From positions 356,001 to 369,988 of the forward strand of contig CAJNDS010002406.1 in the NCBI GenBank assembly GCA_905221605.1: a stretch of DNA of 13,988 nucleotides, written 5' to 3'. The notes under the pieces are model-generated. The model did not search any database, was not told where the DNA came from, and worked only from the letters and a program-made list of their open reading frames with translations. Of the stretch, positions 1-6,933 are shown piece after piece. This DNA is from Symbiodinium natans. Lineage: Eukaryota > Sar > Dinophyceae > Suessiales > Symbiodiniaceae. The translations under genes and the position numbers were made by a program. The stretch's first letter is position 1; each line of letters opens with the position of its first letter.

Positions 1-256
1 CCCGTTTAAGATTCCGAGGTAACATACAGAAAACTAGGTTTTGGGTTTCTTAAGGAGTCAAAGAGTCAAGGTTGGAAACACTCCAGGAGTTCTTTGGGGA
101 TTCGGGAGGGTCAGAGGGATCCGTTCCTCCACTCCTCCTCAGGCACCAATAATAGGCTTAGGGGTTTACATAGTTAGGCGGCCTTCGCCGAAATTAGGAT
201 TGGGGGAAGCCCTGTACCCTCAGCCCCGAAAACCTGACCTCAAAGTGAGCCCTGAA
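1..256. other. non-coding 5' flank
   Basis: No convincing exon is seen. The short open frame across 41-283 has low-complexity composition and runs into the telomeric repeat, where its C-terminus is just translated CCCTAAA. Scattered degenerate repeat words occur, such as TTTTGGG near 40. It probably lies in an intron or intergenic spacer upstream of the LINE fragment. Confidence 0.5.
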
Positions 257-301
257 CCCCAAACCCTAAACCCTAAACCCTAAACCCTAAACCCTAAACC
301 C
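257..301 (-). repeat. telomere-type (CCCTAAA)n array
   Basis: About five exact CCCTAAA units follow two degenerate units (CCCTGAA, CCCCAAA). The G-rich strand is on minus. It ends abruptly at 301, where the LINE-derived sequence begins, so it marks the left boundary of the retroelement fragment. Confidence 0.95.
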
Positions 302-354
302 GGCGAAGCTTTTGTTCGGTTGGCAGGGGTTCTGATGGCAATTTTGGAAAATGA

Positions 355-1640
355 ATGCACCCCGCCCACTCAAATCCCAGAGAAATGAGTTCTTCACAGA
401 GCGGAAGGGTTGGCCGTAGAGGGCCTCGGCCTTCCAGAAGAACACTCGGGCAAGCTGCTCGCGTCTTGTTGACTAGTAGATCCGGGACCGCAGACGACGA
501 CACCCATTCTGCAGCAGCGTCTGCAGATGGGAGTGTCGCGGAGTCTTTGGCGTCTCAAGGTCGAGCTTTGAGTCTTAACCAGGCTTTGACGATTGGATCT
601 GGACAGTCTGAGATTACAAGGCTCCGAAGATCTCTAGCAATGGCGATGGCCGAATCGGCAAGCCTTTCGTCACAGGTTGGTTTCCTTCTGAATGGCATCG
701 GAGAAGCTTTGGAGCATGATGACATTGCTCAAATACGATTGGTTTTGCTTCAATGGTGTCGGACTGAGAGGAAGCGCTGGGTCAGGGACTTCCAGCGGGA
801 GGCCCACTGGATCAGCTCCGAGCGGGGGGCTGAACAAATCCAGCAAACTGCTGTTTGTCCTCCTACAGCGGGAGGGGTGTCGGCGTAGGCTAAAACGGGA
901 TGGACGTCCAGTACCCTGGGACAAACAGCATGAGGCCTTTTCGGAACATCTTTCAAAAGTACAGTGGGGCCCCACTACGGTCACAGAAGAAGAACGTGCT
1001 CTTCTCAGAGGCTCTCCTCCATTTTACCCGCACAAGCTACACCGCCTACGCCTTTCACTCTTACAGAACTTTCCGAAGTCCTGAAACAATTACGTAAGGC
1101 TAAAGCCCCGGGCCCGGATGGCATCCGCAATGAGCTGGTACTTCTCTTAGATTACGTAAGAGAACAGCAGCAACTCTTAAGGATGTTTAACGATTTGCTT
1201 GTCTACAGCCACGGTTCCCCAGGAGTGGAAAGAGGCACTTGTTGTTAGCATTTATAAGAGCAAAGGCTCAGATTCAGACCCTGCCAACTAGCGCCCCATA
1301 TCCCTCCTCAACACGTTCTATAAAATCGATGCAGCTTTGCTGCAAAGACTGGCAAAATCGCACGACCACCAACTAAGGAGTACACAGTCAACTAAGGAGT
1401 ACACAGTTTGGCTTTCCAACAAATCTACCAAACAGCCACTTTTCATCCTACGCAGACTGCAGGATCTCTCCGTTAAGACAGGCGCCCCCTTTCAACTTTT
1501 CTTGTGGCACATGGCGTTCGACAAGGTCGACCACGAGTCCATGCTCATTTCCTTGGAATGCCTCGGAGTACGCCGCCAACACGTAGATATCATAAGAGAT
1601 CTCTACACCCAGCAATCTTTCAAAACCAAAGGTCCATGAG
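355..1640 (+). pseudogene. reverse transcriptase pseudogene (LINE ORF2 remnant)
   Basis: Three frames must be combined. 355 to about 825 (frame 1) encodes a basic, Ser-rich and helical pre-RT region. About 830-1030 (frame 2) continues with a segment containing LLFVLLQREGCRRRLKRDG. About 1040-1205 (frame 1) holds the diagnostic KAPGPDGI motif of LINE reverse transcriptases. 1205-1640 (frame 2) holds VVSIYKSKGSDSDPAN, then a TAG at 1289-1291 where families have Tyr, then RPISLLNTFYKI, KSTKQPLFILRRLQDL and AFDKVDHESML. Defects seen: a shift near the G run at 824-829, a shift at about 1030, a shift near 1200, the internal stop, a 19-bp tandem duplication at 1371-1408, and loss of the LD of the LDxxxAFD motif A (the window reads FLWHMAFD). 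The catalytic Asp is therefore missing and the fragment cannot be active. KAPGPDG, RPISLLNT and AFDKVDH in order make the family call firm; the clade within LINEs is not determined. Confidence 0.9.
1371..1408 (+). repeat. 19-bp tandem duplication inside the RT pseudogene
   Basis: The unit AACTAAGGAGTACACAGTC at 1371-1389 is repeated at 1390-1408 with one mismatch at the last base. It adds 19 bases (+1 shift) between the RT blocks LRSTQ and KSTKQP. Confidence 0.95.
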
Positions 1641-1856
1641 GGGATCTCAAGCAGTCCTTAAGGAATACATTCGGCTAAATTCCATCTCCACGCAAGATCA
1701 TCGACAAGACTTTCTGCTGTAGGCCTTAAGCACCTGTTGGTTACAGACCCCAACTTTCTGTCTTTCCTGGAATCTGCGCCGACGCGCAGCCCCCACTTGT
1801 TCAAAAGACACGCCAAAGCTCTTGCATGCGCATGGCTGCCATAAACAAAAACCTTA

Positions 1857-1918
1857 CCTAAAACCCTAAACCCTAAACCCTAAACCCTAAACCCTAAACC
1901 CTAAACCCTAAACCCTAA
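1857..1918 (-). repeat. telomere-type (CCCTAAA)n array before a 3' splice site
   Basis: About eight near-perfect CCCTAAA units, then a C-rich tract to 1935. It lies 23 bases before the AG (1941-1942) of the first exon in the acidic-protein chain, so it occupies the polypyrimidine-tract position. Confidence 0.95.
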
Positions 1919-1942
1919 CCCCCACCCCCACCCTCCAAGCAG

Positions 1943-4476
1943 GAGCCCAGCGACGAGGCGAAGAAGCGCCTAGCGGCGGCGGCCGCCGCGGCTCGAGGTG
2001 CTTTTGTGGGTGTGGCTTGTGGCATAGGGTTTATAGGGTTCAGGGTTTATAGGGTTCAGGGTTATAGTGTTTATAGGGCTTATAGGGCTTATAATAGGGT
2101 TTATAGGGCGTAGTGTTTAGGGCTTGGGTTTTGGGGTTTGCTTGGCAGGGCTTAGAGGTTTTAGCGTTGATAGGGTGTAAGGTTTAGAGCTTAGTCGGAT
2201 CCCTCAGGGCCCTGAGGGTACACCTGGCGAGCCCGAAGCCCCTAAACCGTAATCCCTAAACCCTAATCCCTAAACCCTAAACCCTAAACCCCTAAACCCC
2301 TAAACCCCTAAACCCCGAAACCCCTAAACCCCTGAACCGACCCTAAACCCCAGGCTTCGCAGCACGGGCGGCTCAGGCGAGCGACTCCGAGAGCGATTCG
2401 GCCGGGTGACCTGGATTTAAGGCTTAGGGGGGTTTAGGGTTTAGGGCTTGGGGCTTTGGGCTTAGGGTTTCGGGTTTAGTGTTTAGGGTTGATGCTTTCT
2501 GCTTTTGCTTGGTGGCCCAGTGGTACCCTTTTCCCGGTTTTTTGTTCAAGGTTCCCTTATGAAGAGCCAACCCAGAAAAGGGTACCCTTATAATACGAGC
2601 AGTAATAGTAATATGGCTACCGGCTACAAAGTTTCTAAACCAGGGCGTGTTGTCTCAGTAGGTTTCGGGCTTGAGGCTTTCGGGTGGTAAAGGCTCGGGG
2701 ATCTAATTCGAAGCCTTGACAGGGTTTCTTGAACTTCACTTGGGGTGTGCCGCTTAAGCACCTCTTGTTTGAGTGATCCGTGCAAGGGGGATCTATATGC
2801 CCCTCAGGCAATCCAAACACTGCGGCACTGTTTACCTCCTATGCCTAGAATGCTGCAGCCGAACACTTTGTTCCCAAATCCCAGACAGTCAGAATTTCAA
2901 GTTGGCGCACCTCGGAAAGGGTCAGCTTTGTGGTAGCAGTGTAGGAATATGTTCAGGCCCTGGGCTCTTCATGCGACAGCTTCCAATCCACTCGGGGGGC
3001 TCGCTTCTGTGCTCCTACTGCTCCCCTTGTGTTGTTTTGTCCTTGCAACGCCCTCAGAAGTCGGGTGTGAGCAGGCAAGGGCCTTGATTTTGACAGGGTA
3101 GTTTAGACGGCGGTTGAGGCTTCGGGACTCATCAAGCTGTGCAGACTGACACTAGCACACGCTGTACAGGGAAACGATTCAAAGTGCTGTTTTTCAGCTT
3201 GGAAGGAGAAATCCCAATGGTATCTCGCCAGGACTCCTACAGCCAGAGCTCGGATGAGGAGGCTACTCAGGGTTTAGGGTTTAGGGTTTAGGAGGGTTTA
3301 GGGGTTTAGGGTTAAGGGTTTAGGGTTTAGGGGCGCGGGTGGTTGGGGTTGAAGCTGGCAGGGGTGGGGGTGTGGTGACGCGTTCTTCGTTCAGGGTTGT
3401 GTTGCCTTGCTGTTGTGGGTCCTTTCCCCAAGTTCTTGACAGCATGTGCCGTTATCGGATGCCATTGGTCTACACGCAGGGCATTGTATACTGCCATATG
3501 CGGCCTGGAGAGGGGGGCTTTACTTATCGGAGAGCTCCTGGCTCAACTATCCTTGAGTTGGCGGGGGGGGGGGGGGCGAGAGAGTAAGGGTGGACTTCCT
3601 GCATTCCACACCTCAATATGTCCTACCGCCGGGACCCCCATGGAAAGTTTTTACCTATACTGAGCACTGTCTTTACGTCAGCCATTCTTTTGAGGGTTGA
3701 TACCCTTGCTGCCATCGCCCCTACACCACTGAAACCTATGAGCCTTAAACCCTACAGACCTCAAAGTCCCTACGCCCAGACCCCTACACCCCGAAGCCCA
3801 AAACCCCAAACCCTAAACCCTAAACCCCAAACCCCAAACCCCAAACCCTAAACCCTACCCAGCAAGGAGGATGCGGAGGAGCCAGGCACGTCACAGGGGG
3901 GGGGGGCTCTTGGGTTGCTGGGTTCCTGTGGCGTCCCACACTCAGGAGTCGTGGGAGTTTGTCTTCTGGAAGGTTAGCAATGCAAGATGTTTGGGTTTAG
4001 GGTTTAGGGTTTAGGGTTTAGGGTTTAGGGTTTAGGGTTTAGGGTTTAGGGTTTAGGGTTTAGGGTTTAGGGTTTAGGGTTTAGGGTTCGAAGCCCAAGA
4101 TGCAGGAGTGAGCAAGCTGAAAAGGCAGCCGGAGCAGCTTCAGTCTGCAGTGGAGGTAAGACCAAACTAAAACCCATTCTTGACGGAATATTTGGAGGTC
4201 CTAAGACTGCAATATTAAACCCTTGAACCCTATTCCCGAGGATTTGTGGATGTTCACTGACCTCACTTGTTTAACTTGTTTAGAGGCGCCGTTCAGAATG
4301 GCCCAGCGCCGGGAGCTTGATAGCGAAAGCTTGCGGATCGGGCTGACGGTGTACGGAGGATCTAGGGTGTCTGGGATTATAAGTTTGGTCAGTAGCGAAA
4401 AACCGGTCTCTCGCGAATACATTACCCCCCCGCCCCCCCTTTTCGGCCCCCGCAGGAAGATTACTGAGACCTTCCA
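1943..4476 (+). CDS. seven-exon chain, acidic/Ser-rich protein of unknown function (partial)
   Basis: Predicted exons: 1943-1997, 2354-2405, 3198-3261, 3867-3972, 4106-4155, 4286-4350 and 4456 to about 4476. Each junction keeps the frame (phases 1, 2, 0, 1, 0, 2). Introns start with GT, except GC at 3262, and end with AG. Exon 1 encodes EPSDEAKKRL followed by an Ala run. Exon 2 ends in the acidic stretch SDSESDSA. Exon 3 encodes SRQDSYSQSSDEE. Exon 4 starts EDAEEPGTSQ, then crosses a G10 run and becomes hydrophobic. Exon 5 encodes SKLKRQPEQLQSAVE, helical or coiled-coil-like. Exon 6 encodes FRMAQRRELDSESLRIGLT, and exon 7 KITETFQS. The Ser/Asp/Glu clusters resemble casein-kinase-type phosphosites, which is inference. 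No domain is recognised. Neither the start codon nor the 3' end is identified, so this is an internal piece. The weakest points are exon 4 beyond the G run and the GC donor of exon 3; an alternative GT donor at 3272 would break the phase with exon 4. Confidence 0.6.
2024..2196 (+). repeat. degenerate G-rich telomere-like array, TTTATAGGG variant
   Basis: Units such as TTTATAGGG, TTCAGGG, CTTATAGGG and TTTAGGG run in tandem with decay. The array starts about 26 bases after the predicted GT donor at 1998 and lies in the 5' half of intron 1998-2353. Confidence 0.85.
2237..2352 (-). repeat. C-rich telomere-like array abutting a 3' splice site
   Basis: Mixed CCCTAAA and CCCCTAAA units with CCGTAAT and CCCCGAA variants. 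The final unit, AAACCCCAG, itself supplies the acceptor AG at 2352-2353. With the G-rich array at 2024-2196 it gives the same intron complementary ends. Confidence 0.9.
2417..2492 (+). repeat. G-rich telomere-like array after a 5' splice site
   Basis: Degenerate TTTAGGG, CTTAGGG and CTTGGGG units begin 11 bases after the GT donor at 2406. Confidence 0.85.
2521..2587. repeat. imperfect inverted repeat with GGTACC core
   Basis: The left arm at 2521-2537 (TGGTACCCTTTTCCCGG) matches the reverse complement of the right arm at 2571-2587 at about 14 of 17 bases. They are separated by 33 bases. It lies inside the long intron 2406-3197, which otherwise shows nothing recognised. It could be a small hairpin or a remnant of a miniature element. 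Confidence 0.6.
2588..3197. other. intronic stretch, nothing recognised
   Basis: Remainder of predicted intron 2406-3197. Several short open frames overlap here, but none has the splice-signal-plus-frame pattern seen in the exons. It ends with the pyrimidine-rich acceptor CTGTTTTTCAG at 3197. Confidence 0.4.
3269..3333 (+). repeat. G-rich TTTAGGG array at an intron 5' end
   Basis: Eight to nine TTTAGGG-like units, some TTTAGGGG or TTAAGGG. It begins 7 bases after the GC donor at 3262, or directly at the alternative GT at 3272, and opens intron 3262-3866. Confidence 0.9.
3563..3576 (+). repeat. poly(G) run
   Basis: Fourteen consecutive G residues inside predicted intron 3262-3866. The exact length is uncertain in sequencing. 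Confidence 0.9.
3796..3857 (-). repeat. C-rich CCCTAAA/CCCCAAA array before a 3' splice site
   Basis: Alternating CCCTAAA and CCCCAAA units, with more degenerate copies back to about 3740. It ends 9 bases before the acceptor AG at 3865-3866 of exon 3867-3972, and mirrors the G-rich array at the other end of the same intron. Confidence 0.9.
3991..4088 (+). repeat. long uninterrupted (TTTAGGG)14 array filling a short intron
   Basis: About fourteen perfect TTTAGGG units without a mismatch, one of the two cleanest arrays in the window. It occupies 98 of the 133 bases of predicted intron 3973-4105 (GT donor GTTAGC, acceptor GATGCAG). The homogeneity implies recent expansion or addition. Confidence 0.95.
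4156..4285 (+). other. predicted intron without telomeric repeat
   Basis: Begins with GTAAGA, the strongest canonical donor here, and ends CTTGTTTAGAG before exon 4286. Only a single CCCTTGAACCC word recalls the repeat. It joins two phase-0 exon ends and so is a good control intron. Confidence 0.6.
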
Positions 4477-4516
4477 ATCAGGGAGCCTGCTGTCGTGTGC
4501 TTTATGGGGATCAAAT

Positions 4517-4537
4517 TAGGGGTTTAGGGTTTAGGGT
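4517..4537 (+). repeat. short TTTAGGG cluster
   Basis: Two to three TTTAGGG units 40 bases after the visible end of exon 7 (from 4456). Confidence 0.8.
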
Positions 4538-4721
4538 GCAAGGCTGAGGGTATCGGAACTAAACGCAGACATATGGGGCACAAGGCATTGAAACCTGCTG
4601 AGCGCTCAACAAGCGAAGGCAACAGCCAAGGGCAAGATCTCAGACCCCGACTTCTACTCTGCTGAACGACAAACCTATACCCCACCCCTCCAAAGCCCCA
4701 GCGAGTAAACGCTTAAAAACC
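4538..4721 (+). other. possible exon(s), frame ambiguous
   Basis: From about 4595 to 4690 all three plus frames stay open. One reads AQQAKATAKGKISDPDFYS, another KPAERSTSEGNSQGQDLRP with an AG|G acceptor at 4585-4586. An exon is likely, but frame and ends cannot be chosen from the sequence. Confidence 0.35.
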
Positions 4722-4871
4722 CGAACCCCCTAAACCCTAAGGCCTTAACTTCACAAATCTTACACATGCTTATGACCCTAAACCCTAAACCCTAAACCCT
4801 AAACCCTAAACCCTAAACCCTAAACCCTAAACCCTAAACCCTAAACCCTAAACCCTAAACCCTAAACCCTA
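4722..4871 (-). repeat. CCCTAAA arrays (short, then about 13 perfect units)
   Basis: A short CCCCCTAAACCCTAA piece at 4722-4741 precedes about 13.5 perfect CCCTAAA units at 4776-4871. The array stops 8 bases before the acceptor AG at 4880-4881. It is almost as homogeneous as the opposite-strand array at 3991-4088. Confidence 0.95.
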
Positions 4872-4881
4872 CACGTCTAAG

Positions 4882-4940
4882 GCAACCCCGGGGGGAGCGC
4901 TCTGTCCGGGATTCCTTGATTGGCCCGGAGCTTGGCATCG
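4882..4940 (+). CDS. small exon, protein unknown
   Basis: Exon candidate between AG|G at 4881 and GT donor GTTGAC at 4941. It is open in one useful frame and encodes QPRGERSVRDSLIGPELGI. It lies between a perfect CCCTAAA array on the left and a TTTAGGG array on the right. Its exit phase does not match the entry phase of the next exon candidate, so a junction or an extra exon is missing. Confidence 0.5.
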
Positions 4941-4973
4941 GTTGACTTCAGGGTCTGGGCTGCTTTTTAGTGT

Positions 4974-5074
4974 GGGGTTTAGGGTTTAGGGTTTAGGGGT
5001 TTAGGCTAAAGGGGTTTAGGGTTTAGGGTTTGGGGTTTAGGGCTTAGGGTTTAGGGTTTAGGGTTTAGGGTTTT
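4974..5074 (+). repeat. G-rich TTTAGGG array
   Basis: Ten or more TTTAGGG units with occasional TTTAGGGG, CTTAGGG and TTTGGGG variants. It starts 33 bases after the donor at 4941 and ends 7 bases before the AG that opens exon 5084. Confidence 0.9.
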
Positions 5075-5083
5075 GAGCGCAAG

Positions 5084-5206
5084 GGCCTTATTCCAGGAAC
5101 GGCCAAAGGAGAAGCGTGATCGCGCAAGTTTGGCAAACCTAGCGGGCTCCCTCCAGCCTCAGTCTATTTGAGCCCTGAACCCTACCACCACCAAAAACCA
5201 CCACGA

Positions 5207-5238
<32 letters not shown>

Positions 5239-5674
5239 ACCGCCACCCCCACCACCACCACCACCACCACCACCACCACCACCACCACCACCACCCACTA
5301 CCCAGCCCGAGGCGAAATTTTCCAGGACCTGCAAGACTTCAGCGGCACACCGGGCCGCGCCACAATGAAGGCCGAGATCAGAGCTCCTTTAAGAGATCAA
5401 AGTCGACTAGTGGCACTACGGGACTTTCTCGCATTTCGGGGCTTGGGATATTGCTAGAGATTGCTTGCTCAAGCGCCTGGGCCCAAATCAATCCCAAGGA
5501 CTTCAGGGTTTAGGATGCTTAGGGCTTAGGGTTCGCTCCCTGTTTTGCGAGACACGTCGCTCAGAATGCCGTGAAATGAGCCAACTACCAAGCCCTGATC
5601 CTTGAAACCAGCTATGCTAGCCTGCAGCCTCTGTGGGTCCTCAGATGTAACTGCAATGGAGGAACTGCAACAGG
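5084..5674 (+). CDS. three-exon chain, charged protein of unknown function (partial)
   Basis: Exons 5084-5145, 5312-5440 and 5645-5674 join in frame (all junctions phase 1) using GC donors at 5146, 5441 and 5675. Exon 1 encodes LFQERPKEKRDRASLANLAG. Exon 2, one of the longest here, encodes EIFQDLQDFSGTPGRATMK, then AEIRAPLRDQSRLVALRDF. Exon 3 encodes DVTAMEELQQ. The frame of exon 2 stays open to a TAG at 5455-5457, beyond the proposed donor, so it could instead be a terminal exon. The first intron contains the CCACC microsatellite, which serves as its C-rich 3' tract. No domain was recognised. Exon 2 is the most secure and exon 3 the least. Confidence 0.55.
5183..5297 (+). repeat. CCACCA/CCGCCA trinucleotide microsatellite
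   Basis: Imperfect CCACCG units pass into about 15 perfect CCA units. One frame would encode a polyproline run, but that frame does not continue into the good frame of the following exon (5312). An intronic C-rich tract is therefore preferred over a polyproline domain. Confidence 0.85.
5504..5533 (+). repeat. short degenerate TTTAGGG cluster
   Basis: About three units (TTTAGGA, CTTAGGG, CTTAGGG) 64 bases after the GC donor at 5441, in the 5' part of predicted intron 5441-5644. Confidence 0.7.
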
Positions 5675-5731
5675 GCATCTGCAAACTGCCATGAAGGTGT
5701 TGTAGGGTTTACGGGAGCATTGGCTTTCGAG

Positions 5732-5786
5732 CACGACCCCCCTGGATGTCTCCGAACAGCTAGCTGTCCACATCAACGCCTGCAAC
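5732..5786 (+). CDS. small exon, protein unknown
   Basis: An open segment between CTTTCGAG at 5731 and GT donor GTATAG at 5787. It encodes TTPLDVSEQLAVHINACN, a helix-compatible sequence. The exit is phase 0, which does not match the next exon, so another exon may lie between. Confidence 0.45.
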
Positions 5787-5948
5787 GTATAGAGTCTCTT
5801 CTCTACGCTAGGTTCACTCTACTCAAACGAAACCCATGATTCAGAGAACTGCCCATAAGCATGTACCAATCCTGAATGCTCCAAACTCTCCCGCACCAGG
5901 AACCGTAAGCTCAACTCCTAAGAACCTGAACCTACATACTTTCTGGAG

Positions 5949-6183
5949 GCCGGCGAAGGATCTTACTAGCATGGGCTACAGTATTAGGCAACACCCGCAA
6001 GGGTGTGTCTTTAAATGTATATATATATATACATGTATATACTTCTTATGTACGTTTGGACGTCTACTCGATTTGTAAGAACAAGAACAGTAGCATGATC
6101 GTGCTAAGCCAACGCACAAGCAACCCTGAAGCTTTCTGGCAGGCGATGCAACGCTTCGTTACCATGGCCTGGCTCCTGGAAGG
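5949..6183 (+). CDS. two-exon chain, protein unknown
   Basis: Exons 5949-6002 and 6091-6183 join in phase 2. The first follows CTTTCTGGAG|G and encodes PAKDLTSMGYSIRQHPQ before GT donor GTGTGTC at 6003. The second encodes SMIVLSQRTSNPEAFWQAMQ, then RFVTMAWLLE, with a possible donor GTGACG at 6184 or GA at 6179. The intron between them contains the palindromic AT tract at 6016-6042. An amphipathic helical character is clear; the family is not. Confidence 0.5.
6016..6042. repeat. palindromic (TA)n tract with ACATGT centre
   Basis: A 16-base GT(AT)nAC palindrome at 6017-6032 followed by ATGTATATAC; the part centred on ACATGT is also self-complementary. It lies in intron 6003-6090. Confidence 0.9.
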
Positions 6184-6249
6184 GTGACGTCATGGTTGCG
6201 GGGGTGGATTGTCTTTGCAATGTAGCGGGGTAGAGAGCATCAAGTAGAG

Positions 6250-6701
6250 GAGGCTTTCGGAAGGAACCCAAAAACTCAAGCAGCTTGCATTCCGGAATGG
6301 GTTCCAGGCTTTCCTACAGCTGACCTTGTCCACTTGACAGAAGGGAAAGGGTTTATTAGGGTTTAGGCTCAGAGCTACACTTCAGCCAGTCCAGGATTGA
6401 GGATTCAGAGAGAAGGTTGGATGAGAGCAGCTGAGCTGTGAATACTTGCATGTGAAGGCGTTGCAGAGCAGCGTGTTCGTGTGGCAACTGCCTATTGTGC
6501 CCATAGCGGATGTAATAGTTTCAGAGGGTCATGCTTGAGAATAAGGACGACTTGCTTTGCCTTGCATTTTGCTCTCTCAGCCTCCAGAATGTGCTTGCAG
6601 CGAGCGGGGTGCATCTCTCCAAACAGCTTCATCCTTCAAAAGACATCGGTTCAAAACTGCCATGTGCGCATTCCATGGAACTGCGCGGAACTCCTTCCGC
6701 C
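6250..6701 (+). CDS. three-exon chain, protein unknown
   Basis: Exon candidates: about 6250-6350, 6472-6527 and 6581-6701. The first encodes EAFGRNPKTQAACIPEWVPG, then FPTADLVHLTEGKG, and leaves by GT donor GTTTATTAGGG at 6351 (phase 2). The second encodes VFVWQLPIVPIADVIVSE, hydrophobic, entering in phase 2 and leaving in phase 1 at GT 6528. The third has the best acceptor in the region (pyrimidine-rich, ending CTCTCTCAG at 6580). It is open in two frames: the phase-matched one contains TSVQNCHVRIPWNCAELLPP, the other LQNVLAASGVHLSKQLHP. Which is translated is unresolved. No family was recognised. Confidence 0.45.
6351..6367 (+). repeat. minimal telomere-like motif exactly at a 5' splice site
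   Basis: GTTTATTAGGGTTTAGG starts with the predicted donor GT itself, the smallest example of the donor-side G-rich pattern. Confidence 0.6.
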
Positions 6702-6795
6702 GTATTTGGGCTTAGTTTGTTGGGGTTCTAAAGAGCACTTCGTGGACATACCACACAGGCAAAAGAGTTCTGAGCAATCGCCACATGCACAGGGC

Positions 6796-6873
6796 TGAGG
6801 CATGCGAGCATTGTCCATCCTTTTCGGATGGGCTCTCTGGGAGCCAGCCCGCACGGATGTCTTCACGCACAAA
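6796..6873 (+). other. possible exon, all frames open
   Basis: Between CTGAG at 6800 and GT at about 6874 all three plus frames are open. One reads MRALSILFGWALWEPARTDV and another CEHCPSFSDGLSGSQPARMS. The exit phase needed by the cupin chain at 6934 is phase 0, which the third frame (HASIVHPFRMGSLGASPHG) gives. Treat it as a candidate upstream exon only. Confidence 0.3.
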
Positions 6874-6933
6874 GAGCCAGGGTTGCATTAGGCAGGCTCT
6901 GTTCTTTCCTTCATGTCTTTCGCAATTTTGCAG

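Larger units (their letters stand above)
302..1856 (+). mobile_element. truncated LINE-type non-LTR retrotransposon
   Basis: The segment between two CCCTAAA arrays contains a decayed LINE-like polyprotein in plus orientation. Only a pre-RT region and the first half of the reverse transcriptase are visible. No apurinic endonuclease, no FADD/YADD catalytic box, no RNase H and no poly(A) tail were found. The last recognisable RT residues end near 1635; 1640-1856 has no recognised coding content. It probably lies in an intron or just upstream of the exon at 1943. No target-site duplication was found; both edges are telomere-type repeat instead. Confidence 0.8.

Noticed and set aside
41-283. 80-codon plus ORF ending in NPKP-type residues
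   Set aside because: Its C-terminus is translated CCCTAAA repeat and the rest has no motif; no splice or start context supports it.
3991-4088. True chromosome end
   Set aside because: Non-telomeric, exon-like sequence continues on both sides and arrays occur throughout in both orientations, so these are interstitial.
4081-4105. tRNA B-box-like GGTTCGAA
   Set aside because: No A-box or cloverleaf could be drawn around it; the same holds for GGTTCGAA at 10412 and 13948.
1943-4871. Ciliate-like nanochromosomes (C-rich left end, G-rich right end) fused head to tail
   Set aside because: The left-C/right-G layout fits superficially, but the spacers are too short for genes, and reading frames connect across the arrays by splicing.
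5168-5368. Polyproline protein
   Set aside because: The proline run is a CCA microsatellite, and its frame differs from the good coding frame of the adjacent exon at 5312; intronic tract preferred.
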